NCBI GenBank assembly: GCA_016783715.1 | Contig: JADHWA010000003.1 | Span: forward strand, 1-49,211 | DNA from: Candidatus Omnitrophota bacterium | Lineage (GTDB): Bacteria > Omnitrophota > Gorgyraeia > Gygaellales > Profunditerraquicolaceae | Length of the DNA stretch: 49,211 nt | Direction: 5' to 3' | Shown here: positions 27,900 through 35,962 of the stretch, one piece after another | Position numbering within the stretch: the first letter of the stretch is position 1 | Layout: every line of letters starts with the position of its first letter | Made by a program: the position numbers and the translations under genes | The notes under the pieces: model-generated | Databases searched by the model: none | What the model was told of the DNA's origin: nothing | Seen by the model: only the letters and a program-made list of their open reading frames with translations

Positions 27900-30800
27900 T
27901 TTTGTCTTCTCCGTTTTAATATCCAGACACAATCCCTGCAACTCTTTCAGTAATACGTTAAAGGACTCCGGTGTACCGTGAACCAGACGCTGCTCTCCTT
28001 TTACTATCGCCTCATAGATCCTGGTTCTCCCTGAGACATCGTCACTCTTTACGGTCAGCATCTCTTGTAAGGTAAAGGCAGCCCCATATGCCTCCAGGGC
28101 CCAAACCTCCATCTCCCCTAATCTCTGTCCGCCGAACTGAGCTTTGCCGCCTAATGGCTGCTGAGTGACCAACGAATATGGCCCGATAGAGCGGGCATGG
28201 ATCTTATCATCAACCAGATGAATCAGCTTCATTATATAGATATAGCCTATAGTAACCTCCTGATCAAAAGGTTCTCCGGTGTATCCGTCGTAAAGGCGGA
28301 TTTTACCGCTGGTAGGCAAATTCGCTTTCTTAAGCATCTCTTTGATCTCCGACTCCTTGGCGCCGTCAAAAACGGGTGAGTCAAATTTCAGCCCCAGAAT
28401 TTTACCTGCCCAGCCAAGGTGTGTCTCTAAAATCTGCCCCACATTCATACGCGAGGGAACGCCTAATGGATTCAATATAACCTCGACCGGAGTTCCGTCA
28501 GGCGTAAAGGGCATATCCTCCTGAGGAATGATTTTGGCCACCACACCTTTATTACCGTGCCTACCTGCCAGTTTATCACCCTCGGATACTTTGCGCTTGG
28601 TAGCGATATAAACTACCACCCTCTTTAAGACTCCGGGAGGCAATTCATCGCCCCTGCGAACTTTATCAACCTCCTGCTGCTCCTCTGCCATTAATTCCTG
28701 GAGCTGCTCGTCAAAAGAAGATGCCAGAATCTTGGCCTCTTCGTTATCACTGAAATCCATCTTCTGGATTTTCTTTTTATCTATACCTGAGATCTGGCTT
28801 AAGCGGTTTACTTTTTCTGTCTCAAGAAACTCTACCTCCTGCTTATAGTAGGCCTTAATCTCTCTTATTTTTGCCAGCTCCTTTGATTTCTCCTCTTTGG
28901 TTTTTCTCCCTCTATCCTTACGGGAGAAAACGTGCACCTCTATAACCACCCCTTCGACTCCCGGGGGGGCGGTCAGGGAAGTATCACGGACATCCCCGGC
29001 TTTCTCACCGAATATCGCACGCAACAATCTCTCCTCCGGAGATAATTCAGACTCAGTTTTCGGGGTAACCTTACCTACCATAATATCACCCGGCTCAACC
29101 TTTGCACCCATACGGATAATCCCGGTCTCATCGAGATTGCGCAATGCTTCCTCGCTGACGTTGGGGATATCACGGGTGATATCCTCATTACCCAGGCGGG
29201 TCTCTGTAGCTTCAATATCAAACTCCTCTACGTGTATAGAGGTAAAGGTATCTTCCTTTACCAGCTTATCGCTTAGGATGATCGCATCTTCAAAGTTATA
29301 CCCCCTCCAGGACATAAAGGCACATAAAACATTCTTGCCTAAAGCGAGTTCCCCATTCCTTGTAGCAGTTCCGTCGGCAATAACCTCGCCTTCGGCCACC
29401 CGCTGGCCGATTTTGACGATCGGCCGCTGATTCAGGCAGGTATCTGCGTTTGTGCGCTGGAATTTCTTTAAATGATATATCTTTTTTCCGATGGCGATAG
29501 TGGAGACGTCCAGGTTAGTCACCTTGCCTGAGCCTTCGGCTAACACAACACTACCGGAGTCTGCGGCAACCTTAGCCTCCATCGCCGTACCCACAATCGG
29601 AGCCTCGGTAATCATCAATGGGACTGCCTGCCTCTGCATATTTGACCCCATTAAGGCACGGTTGGCATCATCATGCTCTAAGAACGGAATCAGAGAGGCG
29701 GCCACAGAAACCAACTGCTTCGGAGAAACATCCATATATTGGACCTGCTTGGGCGGAACCTTCGGCAGGAAATCCCCCCGATGTCGGCAGGAAATCTCCT
29801 TCTCCGCAAAATAGCCTTCGTTATCTAAAGGAATGTTCGCCTGGGCAATGACCTTATCTTCTTCTATATCTGCAGTTAAATATTCGATCTTTCGTGTTAC
29901 TCGCCCTTCTTCAACCTTACGATAAGGCGTCTCTATCAGCCCAAGCGGATTTACGCGCGCATAAGTGCTTAAAGATGCAATTAACCCGATATTCGGGCCT
30001 TCAGGGGTTTCAATCGGACAGACGCGGCCGTAATGAGAAGGATGGATATCTCTCACCTCGAACCCTGCTCGCTCCCGCGATAGGCCTCCCGGCCCTAATG
30101 CACTCAAGCGTCGCTTATGAGTCATCTCTGCCAGTGGATTGACCTGGTCCATAAATTGAGATAACTGGCTGCGGGCAAAGAAATCCCGTATCTGATTAGA
30201 TAAAAGTTTCGAATTAATCAAATAATGGATATTGAGCGTGTCTAAATCACCCAGGATGCCCAGTCTTTCACGGATAGAGCGCTCAACCCGGCTTAATCCG
30301 ATCCTAACCTGATTCTGGACCAGTTCTCCTACCGTCTTCACACGACGGTTACCCAGATGATCGATATCATCGATCTTTCCTTCTCCGCTTTTGAGTTTTA
30401 TCAGATACTCCATTACCTTTATTACGGTGGCCGAATCCAATATCCTCTTCTCTAAGGAGACTTCCATCCCCAGCTTGCGATTAAGGATAAATCTACCGAC
30501 CTTCTCTAAATCATACCTGGCCGGATCAAAGAACAATCTATAAAATAAGCCTTCTGCTGCTTCCTTGGTTACCGGTTCTACCGGACGCATCTTACGGTAA
30601 AAATCTAAATAGGCCTCTTCTTTACTTTTTGTGGGATCTTTCCTGAGTGTATTCTCGATCTCGGGATATTCTGCGCCGAATGCTGTGATGATATCCTGGT
30701 CACTGGAAAACCCCAAAATTCTCAATATCTGAGTGGCAGGGAAGTTTCTTCGCCTATCGACATAAGCCAGGATGGTCTCTGTAAGGTCATACTTAAATTC

Positions 30801-31307
30801 AAGCCAGGCCCCGCGATAAGGGATGATCCGGCCGTGAAATATCCTCTTGCCGGTAGGATGCTCTTCTTCCTCAAAAGAAACACCTGGTGATCTCTGAAGC
30901 TGACTTACTACCACCCGCTCGTCTCCGTTAATAATGAAGGTCCCTGTTTCAGTCATCAGGGGGATATCTCCGAAGTAGGCATCCTGCTCCCTAGTCTCGC
31001 GCGGAGTAGTTAATCTGAATTTTACTTTTAAGGGTGCCGCATAAGTTACCGAGCGACGCTTAGACTCGGACATATTATACTTAGGCTTGCCAAGAGTATA
31101 GCTGATAAACTCCAGCTTGAGAGATCGCTCGTTATTCTCGATTGGAAAAATCTCATCGAATACCTCCTGGAGCCCCTGATTATTTCTACCGGCTTTTGCA
31201 GTTACTTCCATCTGCAGAAAGTCGCGGTAAGCATTCAGCTGCACCTCTAAAAAGTCAGGTAGTTCGTAAACTTCTTTGAGTTTTGCAAAGGTTCTACGTT
31301 TTGCCAT
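27897..31307 (-). CDS. rpoB: DNA-directed RNA polymerase beta subunit
   Basis: 1136 residues, the shorter form without the large gammaproteobacterial inserts. [12 protein letters not shown], the rifampicin-pocket region [20 protein letters not shown] and [52 protein letters not shown] and [20 protein letters not shown] are all present. The rif-region residues look wild type. GGGGA precedes the ATG. Confidence 0.98.
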   Translation of the reverse strand: MAKRRTFAKLKEVYELPDFLEVQLNAYRDFLQMEVTAKAGRNNQGLQEVFDEIFPIENNERSLKLEFISYTLGKPKYNMSESKRRSVTYAAPLKVKFRLTTPRETREQDAYFGDIPLMTETGTFIINGDERVVVSQLQRSPGVSFEEEEHPTGKRIFHGRIIPYRGAWLEFKYDLTETILAYVDRRRNFPATQILRILGFSSDQDIITAFGAEYPEIENTLRKDPTKSKEEAYLDFYRKMRPVEPVTKEAAEGLFYRLFFDPARYDLEKVGRFILNRKLGMEVSLEKRILDSATVIKVMEYLIKLKSGEGKIDDIDHLGNRRVKTVGELVQNQVRIGLSRVERSIRERLGILGDLDTLNIHYLINSKLLSNQIRDFFARSQLSQFMDQVNPLAEMTHKRRLSALGPGGLSRERAGFEVRDIHPSHYGRVCPIETPEGPNIGLIASLSTYARVNPLGLIETPYRKVEEGRVTRKIEYLTADIEEDKVIAQANIPLDNEGYFAEKEISCRHRGDFLPKVPPKQVQYMDVSPKQLVSVAASLIPFLEHDDANRALMGSNMQRQAVPLMITEAPIVGTAMEAKVAADSGSVVLAEGSGKVTNLDVSTIAIGKKIYHLKKFQRTNADTCLNQRPIVKIGQRVAEGEVIADGTATRNGELALGKNVLCAFMSWRGYNFEDAIILSDKLVKEDTFTSIHVEEFDIEATETRLGNEDITRDIPNVSEEALRNLDETGIIRMGAKVEPGDIMVGKVTPKTESELSPEERLLRAIFGEKAGDVRDTSLTAPPGVEGVVIEVHVFSRKDRGRKTKEEKSKELAKIREIKAYYKQEVEFLETEKVNRLSQISGIDKKKIQKMDFSDNEEAKILASSFDEQLQELMAEEQQEVDKVRRGDELPPGVLKRVVVYIATKRKVSEGDKLAGRHGNKGVVAKIIPQEDMPFTPDGTPVEVILNPLGVPSRMNVGQILETHLGWAGKILGLKFDSPVFDGAKESEIKEMLKKANLPTSGKIRLYDGYTGEPFDQEVTIGYIYIMKLIHLVDDKIHARSIGPYSLVTQQPLGGKAQFGGQRLGEMEVWALEAYGAAFTLQEMLTVKSDDVSGRTRIYEAIVKGEQRLVHGTPESFNVLLKELQGLCLDIKTEKTK

Positions 31308-31347
31308 TTTTCCCCGCTTTTATTTAGTACTGGTGAAGTAATTTTTA

Positions 31348-31734
31348 TTACTTTAACTCTACGGTTGCGCCGGCCGCTTCCAATTTTTTCTTCATCTCTT
31401 CGGCCTCTTCTTTGGTCACGCCTTCTTTAATAGCCTTGGGAGCTGCATCAACCAACTCTTTGGCTTCCTTTAGACCCAGGCTGGTCATAGTCCTGACTTC
31501 TTTAATCACGGAGATCTTGTTTCCTCCGGCACTCGCTAGGACTACGTTGAAGCTGGTTTTCTCTTCCTCTGCGGCTCCGGCAGCTGCACCTGCACCGCCT
31601 GCTGGCATAGCCATCATCGGCATATTTGCCTCAACACCAAACTTCTCCTCAAGGGCCTTGACCAAATCAGCCAACTCCAAGACACTCATCTCTTCGATCG
31701 ATTTAATCAGATCTTCCTTCTTTGCACTAGCCAT
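31348..31734 (-). CDS. rplL: Ribosomal protein bL12 (L7/L12)
   Basis: 128-residue stalk protein that recruits translational GTPases. An N-terminal dimer domain ([20 protein letters not shown]) and an Ala/Gly-rich hinge are followed by the C-domain [20 protein letters not shown] and [19 protein letters not shown]. The start at 31734 follows GGAGG at 5-nt spacing; a GTG two codons upstream is rejected. Confidence 0.97.
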   Translation of the reverse strand: MASAKKEDLIKSIEEMSVLELADLVKALEEKFGVEANMPMMAMPAGGAGAAAGAAEEEKTSFNVVLASAGGNKISVIKEVRTMTSLGLKEAKELVDAAPKAIKEGVTKEEAEEMKKKLEAAGATVELK

Positions 31735-31740
31735 TTTCAC

Positions 31741-31885
31741 CTCCTGGTATAGTCATCAGGTATAACTATGGATTATACCTGATTACTGTGATTATTTTAG
31801 ATTACGGAGATTAAATTTTTTAATCGCAGTAATCTCTTTTCCTAATCTATGCAATCAAGGCATCCCCCTATTGCTTCGCTTCCTG
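31741..31885. repeat. Family B three-hairpin element B2 between rplJ and rplL
   Basis: The layout matches B1. First, CAGGTATAA pairs with TTATACCTG, a stem different from that of B1 but also 9 bp and perfect. Second, GATTACGGAGATT and its partner AATCGCAGTAATC. Third, AGGCATCCC pairs with GGGATGCCT. The third hairpin overlaps the last codons of rplJ (stop at 31868-31870). It may act as an attenuator or a processing site between L10 and L12, whose ratio is 1:4 or 1:6. Confidence 0.82.
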
Positions 31886-32410
31886 GGATGCCTTCTTCTC
31901 TCTTATTTTATCTATACAAATCACAAACTTCTTTAAGGTGTTATTCAGCACCATTACAAAACCGGATATCGGTGCATTCAGGGTCATCACCAGCTTTGCG
32001 CGCATAACCTCCTTAGAGGGTAGCTTTGCCAACTCCTCTATATCCTTTTGCTCTAAGACCTTATCCTTTAAAAAGCCCCCCTGGAGAATCAACTCTTTGT
32101 GCTTCTTAGTAAAGTCATAAAGAACTTTTGAGGCGTCTACGGGTTCATCCTGCACGAAGACAAGCCCGCAAGGCCCCTCGATATTCTTAACCGTGTCTTT
32201 GTGTCCTGAAGACTCCAGCGCTCTTCTGGCGACGGAATTCTTTACCACAAAAAGGCTGGCATTTGAACTTTTCAGACTGGTGCGCAGACCGCTCAGATCG
32301 GGACTTGCTACTCCGGAATACTTTACAATAAAAAAACAGTTTGAACCCTTTAAGGCAGTCTTGATCCGATTTTCCGCAGTTTCTTTAAATACTATGCCGA
32401 TTTTTTTCAT
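31868..32410 (-). CDS. rplJ: Ribosomal protein uL10
   Basis: 180-residue stalk base that anchors L12 dimers. The N-domain includes [35 protein letters not shown] and [19 protein letters not shown]; the C-terminal helix that binds L12 runs through [20 protein letters not shown]. The last residues (KKASQEAKQ) are read from the GGCATCCC hairpin of B2. Confidence 0.96.
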   Translation of the reverse strand: MKKIGIVFKETAENRIKTALKGSNCFFIVKYSGVASPDLSGLRTSLKSSNASLFVVKNSVARRALESSGHKDTVKNIEGPCGLVFVQDEPVDASKVLYDFTKKHKELILQGGFLKDKVLEQKDIEELAKLPSKEVMRAKLVMTLNAPISGFVMVLNNTLKKFVICIDKIREKKASQEAKQ

Positions 32411-32424
32411 CTTTTAACTTTTGG

Positions 32425-33105
32425 CTATGATACTGTCAGTCTCAATCCGGGATTCATGGTTACCGAAATAAACAGGCTCCTGACGAACTTACCCTTAACC
32501 GAAGATGGCTTTGCCTCATTTATTGCCTCAATGACCTTTGTGGCATTATCAGATAATTGCTCCGGAGAGAAGGAAACTTTTCCTACGCTCAAATGTATTC
32601 CACCTTGCTTATCAACGCGAAACTCAACCTTGCCTTTGCGCACATCCTCAATTGCCTTAGTGATATCATTGGTAACCGTCCCTGTCTTGGGGCTAGGCAT
32701 CAAACCACGCGGCCCTAGGATCTTACCAAGCTTACTTAATTCCCTCATCATCTCAGGAGTCGATATCGCACAATCAAAATCCAGGAACCCTCCCTGGACC
32801 TTTTCAATCAGATCCTCTGCGCCTACATAATCGGCCTGCGCATCCTTAGCCTTGGCTTCATGCTCTCCTTTGCAGAAAACCGCAACCCTTATCTTCTTAC
32901 CGGTGCCATGCGGCAGGACTACCGTACCGCGGACCATCTGGTCTGACTTCTTAGAATCCACGTTCAGGCTAAAATGCAGGTCTACTGAACTATCAAACTT
33001 AGGCGCCTTGAATTTCTTTAAAGTTGCAATCGCCTCTTGCAACTGAAAAATTTTGCTATTATCCGTCTCTTTAACTGATTCTCTATATCTTTTACTTTTT
33101 TTCAT
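32425..33105 (-). CDS. rplA: Ribosomal protein uL1
   Basis: 226 residues; mobile L1 stalk protein that helps E-site tRNA leave. [40 protein letters not shown]-like [19 protein letters not shown] and [20 protein letters not shown] are canonical. The start overlaps rplK by 14 nt. In E. coli L1 represses its own operon, but no mimic site was identified here. Confidence 0.97.
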   Translation of the reverse strand: MKKSKRYRESVKETDNSKIFQLQEAIATLKKFKAPKFDSSVDLHFSLNVDSKKSDQMVRGTVVLPHGTGKKIRVAVFCKGEHEAKAKDAQADYVGAEDLIEKVQGGFLDFDCAISTPEMMRELSKLGKILGPRGLMPSPKTGTVTNDITKAIEDVRKGKVEFRVDKQGGIHLSVGKVSFSPEQLSDNATKVIEAINEAKPSSVKGKFVRSLFISVTMNPGLRLTVS

Positions 33106-33622
33106 CTGTCTTATCCGCTGCCTTCTCTGCTGGTTTGGCTGCAGGTTCTGCCTGCGCCTCTTCTTCGGGTTTTGCGGTTATATGGGCATCTGAGAGCTTC
33201 TCTACCACCTCTATACCCATGCTTCTGGCGGTCCCCTCGATTGTCTTGATCGCCTGTTGAATATCTGTAGTATTTAGGTCCTTCATCTTCTGCTTGGCGA
33301 TATCCTCTACCTGCTTACGCTCGACCGCACCTATGATTTCTTTGCCGGCGATACCTGAGGCCTTAGCCAGGTTTGCTGCACGTTTGAGCAATACCGAAGA
33401 TGGCGGGCTCTTAACTATAAAGGTAAAGGATCTGTCTTCAAATACGGTAATTACTGCCGGCATGATCAATCCTTCTTTGCCCTTGGTCTGCTCATTGAAT
33501 TGCTTACAAAACTGCATGATATTGACACCATGCTGACCTAATGCCGGGCCTACCGGAGGCGCCGGATTTGCCTGTCCGGCCGGACAATACAATTTTATTT
33601 GTGCTGTAATCTTCTTAGCCAT
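33092..33622 (-). CDS. rplK: Ribosomal protein uL11 with Ala/Lys/Glu-rich tail
   Basis: 176 residues, about 35 longer than usual. The core is canonical: [53 protein letters not shown] and [10 protein letters not shown]. The added tail ([20 protein letters not shown]) looks disordered. The start at 33622 follows CTCATTTAAT of family A9 without a Shine-Dalgarno; an in-frame GTG upstream would add five residues. Confidence 0.97.
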   Translation of the reverse strand: MAKKITAQIKLYCPAGQANPAPPVGPALGQHGVNIMQFCKQFNEQTKGKEGLIMPAVITVFEDRSFTFIVKSPPSSVLLKRAANLAKASGIAGKEIIGAVERKQVEDIAKQKMKDLNTTDIQQAIKTIEGTARSMGIEVVEKLSDAHITAKPEEEAQAEPAAKPAEKAADKTDEKK

Positions 33623-33623
33623 A

Positions 33624-33853
33624 TTAAATGAGCCCACAACTTACGGAACGACAGTAAACGTAAGTTGTCTGGGCGAATTTAACCCCCCACCACTTTTCTA
33701 TAAAGCTTTTTAATTTTATTCTCCGATTTTGCCAAATGCTTCACGATTAATTTTTACCACCCATCCACGATACAAAAAGTGGTGGGGGGTAAGTTCGGTC
33801 ATATAACTTAGCTTCTCCGCCTGCGGCGGATCGCTAAGTTATGACCTCACTTA
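33624..33853. repeat. Family A element A9 between nusG and rplK
   Basis: About 230 bp. Hairpin 1: GCCCACAACTTACG pairs with CGTAAGTTGT..TGGGC, double changes relative to other copies. The central stem is CCCCCCACCACTTTTC with AAAAAGTGGTGGGGGG. Hairpin 3: GGTCATATAACTTAGC pairs with GCTAAGTTATGACC, again altered on both arms. The nusG stop TAA (33851-33853) is the terminus. Confidence 0.94.
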
Positions 33854-34378
33854 TATCTTCTCTACTTGCCAGTATTCTAATTCTACGGGAGTTGACCTGC
33901 CGAATATAGAAACGCTGACCTTGAGTTTTCCCCTTTCGGGATGTATCTGCTCTATGGTGCCATTAAAGTTTACAAATGGACCCTCGTTTACCCGGACCTG
34001 TTCCCCTTCTTCAAAGATGGTCTTCGGACTGGGCTTGGCTTCGGTCTCCTTGGTTCTCTTTAAGATGCTATCGACTTCCGCCTGCGGCAGAGGCATCGGC
34101 TTCTTTCCTAAGCCGATAAATCCTGTGATTCCCGGAGTTGTCTTAATCAAAAGATATGCTCTTTCGTCAAGATCCATCTCCACAATAAGATAACCGGGAA
34201 AAAATTTCCGCGCAGAGATCTTCTTCTTACCTGAGCGGATTTCGGAAACCTGCTCGGTAGGGATAATTATCTGAGTAATTGCCTCCTGCATCCCCTGGGT
34301 TGAGATTCTATTCTCCAACAGGGTCTTGACCTTATCTTCTGCTCCGGTTTGCGTATGAACAACGTACCACTTCTTCAT
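33851..34378 (-). CDS. nusG: Transcription termination/antitermination factor NusG
   Basis: 175 residues. The NGN domain has KKWYVVHTQTGAEDKVKTLL and KFFPGYLIVEMDLDERAYL; the KOW domain has FEEGEQVRVNEGPFVNFNGT. It binds RNA polymerase and S10, coupling transcription and translation. It follows secE by 5 nt. Confidence 0.97.
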   Translation of the reverse strand: MKKWYVVHTQTGAEDKVKTLLENRISTQGMQEAITQIIIPTEQVSEIRSGKKKISARKFFPGYLIVEMDLDERAYLLIKTTPGITGFIGLGKKPMPLPQAEVDSILKRTKETEAKPSPKTIFEEGEQVRVNEGPFVNFNGTIEQIHPERGKLKVSVSIFGRSTPVELEYWQVEKI

Positions 34379-34383
34379 AATAG

Positions 34384-34575
34384 TTATTTAAATAATCGGC
34401 TTAAGACTTGAGATAGGATCAAATCTATGGTTCCGATAAATAACGTCACGATCCCGGTTACCATGATCACAACCACCGTCGCCCCCATCAACTCCTGACG
34501 CGTCGACCAGGATACCTTGCTTAACTCCTGTTTAACTTCCCTTAAAAACTTTATCGGTTTAAATAATATTTTCAT
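34384..34575 (-). CDS. secE: Preprotein translocase subunit SecE
   Basis: 63 residues with one membrane segment (VVVIMVTGIVTLFIGTIDLI) preceded by the amphipathic FLREVKQELSKVSWSTRQEL, the signature clamp around SecY. No Shine-Dalgarno is visible; the upstream side is the tRNA-Trp-derived repeat. Confidence 0.95.
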   Translation of the reverse strand: MKILFKPIKFLREVKQELSKVSWSTRQELMGATVVVIMVTGIVTLFIGTIDLILSQVLSRLFK

Positions 34576-34602
34576 TATTTTTGTATTTTAGCCGTAACCA
34601 AC

Positions 34603-34648
34603 AGGAGCGGCAGGGCTGCGAACCTGTCGTTCGCTTTCGCTCACTCCT
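34603..34648 (-). ncRNA. tRNA-like minihelix 1 (acceptor plus T-arm, no anticodon arm)
   Basis: On the minus strand the sequence starts AGGAGTG and ends CGCTCCT, which pair as a 7-bp acceptor stem with one G-U. A T-arm follows a small GCGAAAGC hairpin: CAGG-TTCGCAGC-CCTG, whose loop has one extra base. D- and anticodon arms are absent (46 nt in total). It is probably a decayed tRNA-Trp copy; whether it is transcribed or processed is unknown. Confidence 0.5.
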
Positions 34649-34801
34649 CATAGGGAAAACCGTTTGGTTTTCCCTCCATGACGCTCTCCGCCTTCGGCGG
34701 ATCGCTGTCACCCTTTCCTCCGCAAATTATCAAATATTCTTAAGGGGAAAACAATCTTTTCCCCTTAATAATCCCCTTTTTAGGTTCTCGCCGTAACCAA
34801 C

Positions 34802-34854
34802 AGGAGCGGCAGGGCTCGAACCTGTCGTGCCCCTTATTCGGCGGGGTCACTCCT
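34802..34854 (-). ncRNA. tRNA-like minihelix 2 (acceptor plus canonical T-arm)
   Basis: 53 nt. AGGAGTG pairs with CGCTCCT. The T-arm CAGG-TTCGAGC-CCTG is identical to that of tRNA-Trp. The D and anticodon arms are replaced by one hairpin, CCCC-GCCGAATAA-GGGG. The acceptor change C to T in AGGAGTG keeps pairing as G-U. The intact T-loop makes it a plausible substrate for RNase P or RNase Z. Function unknown. Confidence 0.55.
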
Positions 34855-35005
34855 CATAGGGAAAACCCGTTTGGTTTTCCCTTATGACGCCCCTCATCTT
34901 TTACGCTGGGCTGTCACCCTTTCCTTCGCATCTTTTCAATTTTCCTTAAGGGGAAAACAATCTTTTCCCCTTAAGAACCCCTTTCGAGGTTCTCCCCGTA
35001 ACCAA

Positions 35006-35076
35006 CAGGAGCGGCAGGGCTCGAACCTGCAGTCACGGTTTTGGAGACCGTTGGTTTGCCATTAACCGACGCTCCT
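35006..35076 (-). tRNA. tRNA-Trp (CCA anticodon)
   Basis: Full cloverleaf. The acceptor AGGAGCG pairs with CGCTCCT, discriminator G. The D-arm is GGTT..AACC; the anticodon stem ACGGT/ACCGT holds loop CTCCAAA with anticodon CCA; the T-arm is GCAGG-TTCGAGC-CCTGC. The 3' CCA is not encoded. tRNA-Trp next to secE-nusG-rplK is a common bacterial arrangement. Confidence 0.95.
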
Positions 35077-35079
35077 ATT

Positions 35080-35267
35080 TTTATCGAGCAGATAACTTAC
35101 GGAGCGATGCGTCGTAAGTTATAACTGCTTCATATCTTATTAGCAGTGTCTGCGAGCTAACCCCGCACCCAGTCTAGTATCTACTACTACTTGTTTGGGT
35201 GCGGGGTAAATTCTGACAGAGACTTATGTTCTCCGTCCTCGGCGGATCCATAAGTCTCGTCATCATT
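35080..35267. repeat. Family A element A10 between rpmG and tRNA-Trp
   Basis: About 188 bp. Termini are altered (ATCGAGC and CATCATT). Hairpin 1: AGATAACTTACG with CGTAAGTTAT inside an outer GCAG/CTGC stem. The central stem is a fourth type: CCCCGCACCCAG with TTTGGGTGCGGGG. Hairpin 3: AGACTTATG pairs with CATAAGTCT. Here the downstream neighbour is a tRNA 5' leader instead of a start codon. Confidence 0.88.
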
Positions 35268-35412
35268 TAATTTCTTTATGCGCAGAATGCTTGCGGCAGA
35301 ACCTACAATATTTGGAGAGTTCCAGTCTGTCCTGATGCAATCGCTTATTTTTGGTTGTAGTATAATTCCTGTTTTTACAAACCGTACATTCTAACGTAAT
35401 TAATTCCCGCAT
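35263..35412 (-). CDS. rpmG: Ribosomal protein bL33, zinc-binding form
   Basis: 49 residues, too short for a typical ORF cutoff. It begins [20 protein letters not shown] and continues with [19 protein letters not shown] to KHSAHKEIK. Two CxxC pairs form the zinc site. It lies between tRNA-Thr and tRNA-Trp, the usual place of rpmG before secE. The TGA stop lies at the family A10 edge. Confidence 0.95.
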   Translation of the reverse strand: MRELITLECTVCKNRNYTTTKNKRLHQDRLELSKYCRFCRKHSAHKEIK

Positions 35413-35457
35413 AACAGTTTTACCGTTTAAATTTACTGCCCCTGTCTAAAAAAAATA

Positions 35458-35530
35458 AGCTGGAGACGGGGATCGAACCCGTGACCCCGTCCTTACCAAG
35501 GACGTGCTCTACCAACTGAGCTACTCCAGC
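35458..35530 (-). tRNA. tRNA-Thr (GGT anticodon)
   Basis: Complete cloverleaf. The acceptor GCTGGAG pairs with CTCCAGC. The D-arm is GCTC..GAGC. The anticodon stem CGTCC/GGACG has loop TTGGTAA, anticodon GGT. The T-arm is ACGGG-TTCGATC-CCCGT. No encoded CCA. It is the first gene after the promoter at 35.7 kb. Confidence 0.95.
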
Positions 35531-35683
35531 AAGCTAAGGACACGGCCATTCTTTGCATTTTCCGTCGACAAACAAAAAAAACCTAAAAAATTTATAGAAT
35601 CCCCACCCTCTAAAAATACACTGAATTCTTAGGCAAATTTGCTGTAACCCTAAGATTTTATTGGAGATTTACACAGACTCGTA

Positions 35684-35711
35684 AGTATATATTAAAATTG
35701 CAGATTGTCAA
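35684..35711 (-). promoter_or_regulatory. Sigma70-type promoter for the tRNA-Thr/rpmG/secE/nusG/rpl-rpo supercluster
   Basis: On the minus strand TTGACA (35706-35711) and TATACT (35684-35689) are separated by 16 bp. The consensus -35 and a 5/6 -10 sit in an AT-rich stretch with A/T-tracts upstream resembling an UP element. Transcription would begin near 35677, about 150 nt before tRNA-Thr. No equally good promoter was seen between the downstream genes. Confidence 0.75.
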
Positions 35712-35903
35712 GTTTTTTTTGTGTTTTTATTAAAAAACTCAAAAAAGGCTAAAAAACTGATTAAAAAGATTTAATAAACGACTGCTCTAGATGTGGCCTC
35801 TTTTTACCCACCTTCGCAGAAAGCCATGTCCGTAAGGCCGTGGGTGAATGCATAGTGGGTAACCCGCCAAAGACGAAAGTTCTCATGAGCGAAGGCGGAT
35901 ACT

Positions 35904-35926
35904 GCTTCGGCGGGTTTCGCCGAAGC
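35904..35926 (-). terminator. Hairpin downstream of rsmA (possible terminator)
   Basis: GCTTCGGCG and CGCCGAAGC form a perfect 9-bp stem with a 5-nt loop, about 37 bases beyond the rsmA stop. In transcription direction it is not followed by a clear T-run, so it may be a dispersed repeat rather than a rho-independent terminator. It is the last structured element of the upstream operon before the new promoter. Confidence 0.4.
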
Positions 35927-35962
35927 AAGCGAAGATGCTTTTGGCCGATAGGCCGTAGAGCT

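Larger units (their letters stand above)
34591..34994. repeat. Two tandem ~200-bp repeats carrying the 3' end of tRNA-Trp
   Basis: This fills most of the 430-base gap between secE and tRNA-Trp. Unit 1 is 34591-34789 and unit 2 is 34790-34994. Each opens, on the plus strand, with GTAACCAACAGGAGCGGCAG, the same sequence that flanks and contains the 3' end of tRNA-Trp at 34998-35017. Shared internal hairpins are AGGGAAAAC/GTTTTCCCT and AAGGGGAAAA/TTTTCCCCTT. The units are clearly homologous but not identical; unit 1 also has a TCCGCCTTCGGCGGA palindrome. No protein is supported here. Confidence 0.85.
35531..35962. other. Intergenic region between tRNA-Thr and rsmA (432 bases)
   Basis: No gene is supported. 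From low to high coordinates it holds a leader region, the promoter at 35684-35711, AT-rich sequence with A/T-tracts to about 35790, and then a palindrome-rich stretch (35800-35950). The latter contains a perfect 9-bp hairpin, GCTTCGGCG with CGCCGAAGC at 35904-35926, and several TCCGCCTTCGC-type motifs. The stretch lies directly downstream of the rsmA stop. Confidence 0.8.

Noticed and set aside
22991-27981. Short open frames inside family A elements (sharing the residues QKVVGG or TPHHFL)
   Set aside because: They arise because the palindromic core reads open on both strands. No start signals or codon structure support them, and similarity between them follows from DNA identity of the repeats.
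34581-35065. Two plus-strand open frames in the tRNA-Trp-derived repeats with similar translations
   Set aside because: Similarity is explained by the tandem DNA repeat; the frames run antisense through tRNA-like sequence and lack ribosome sites.
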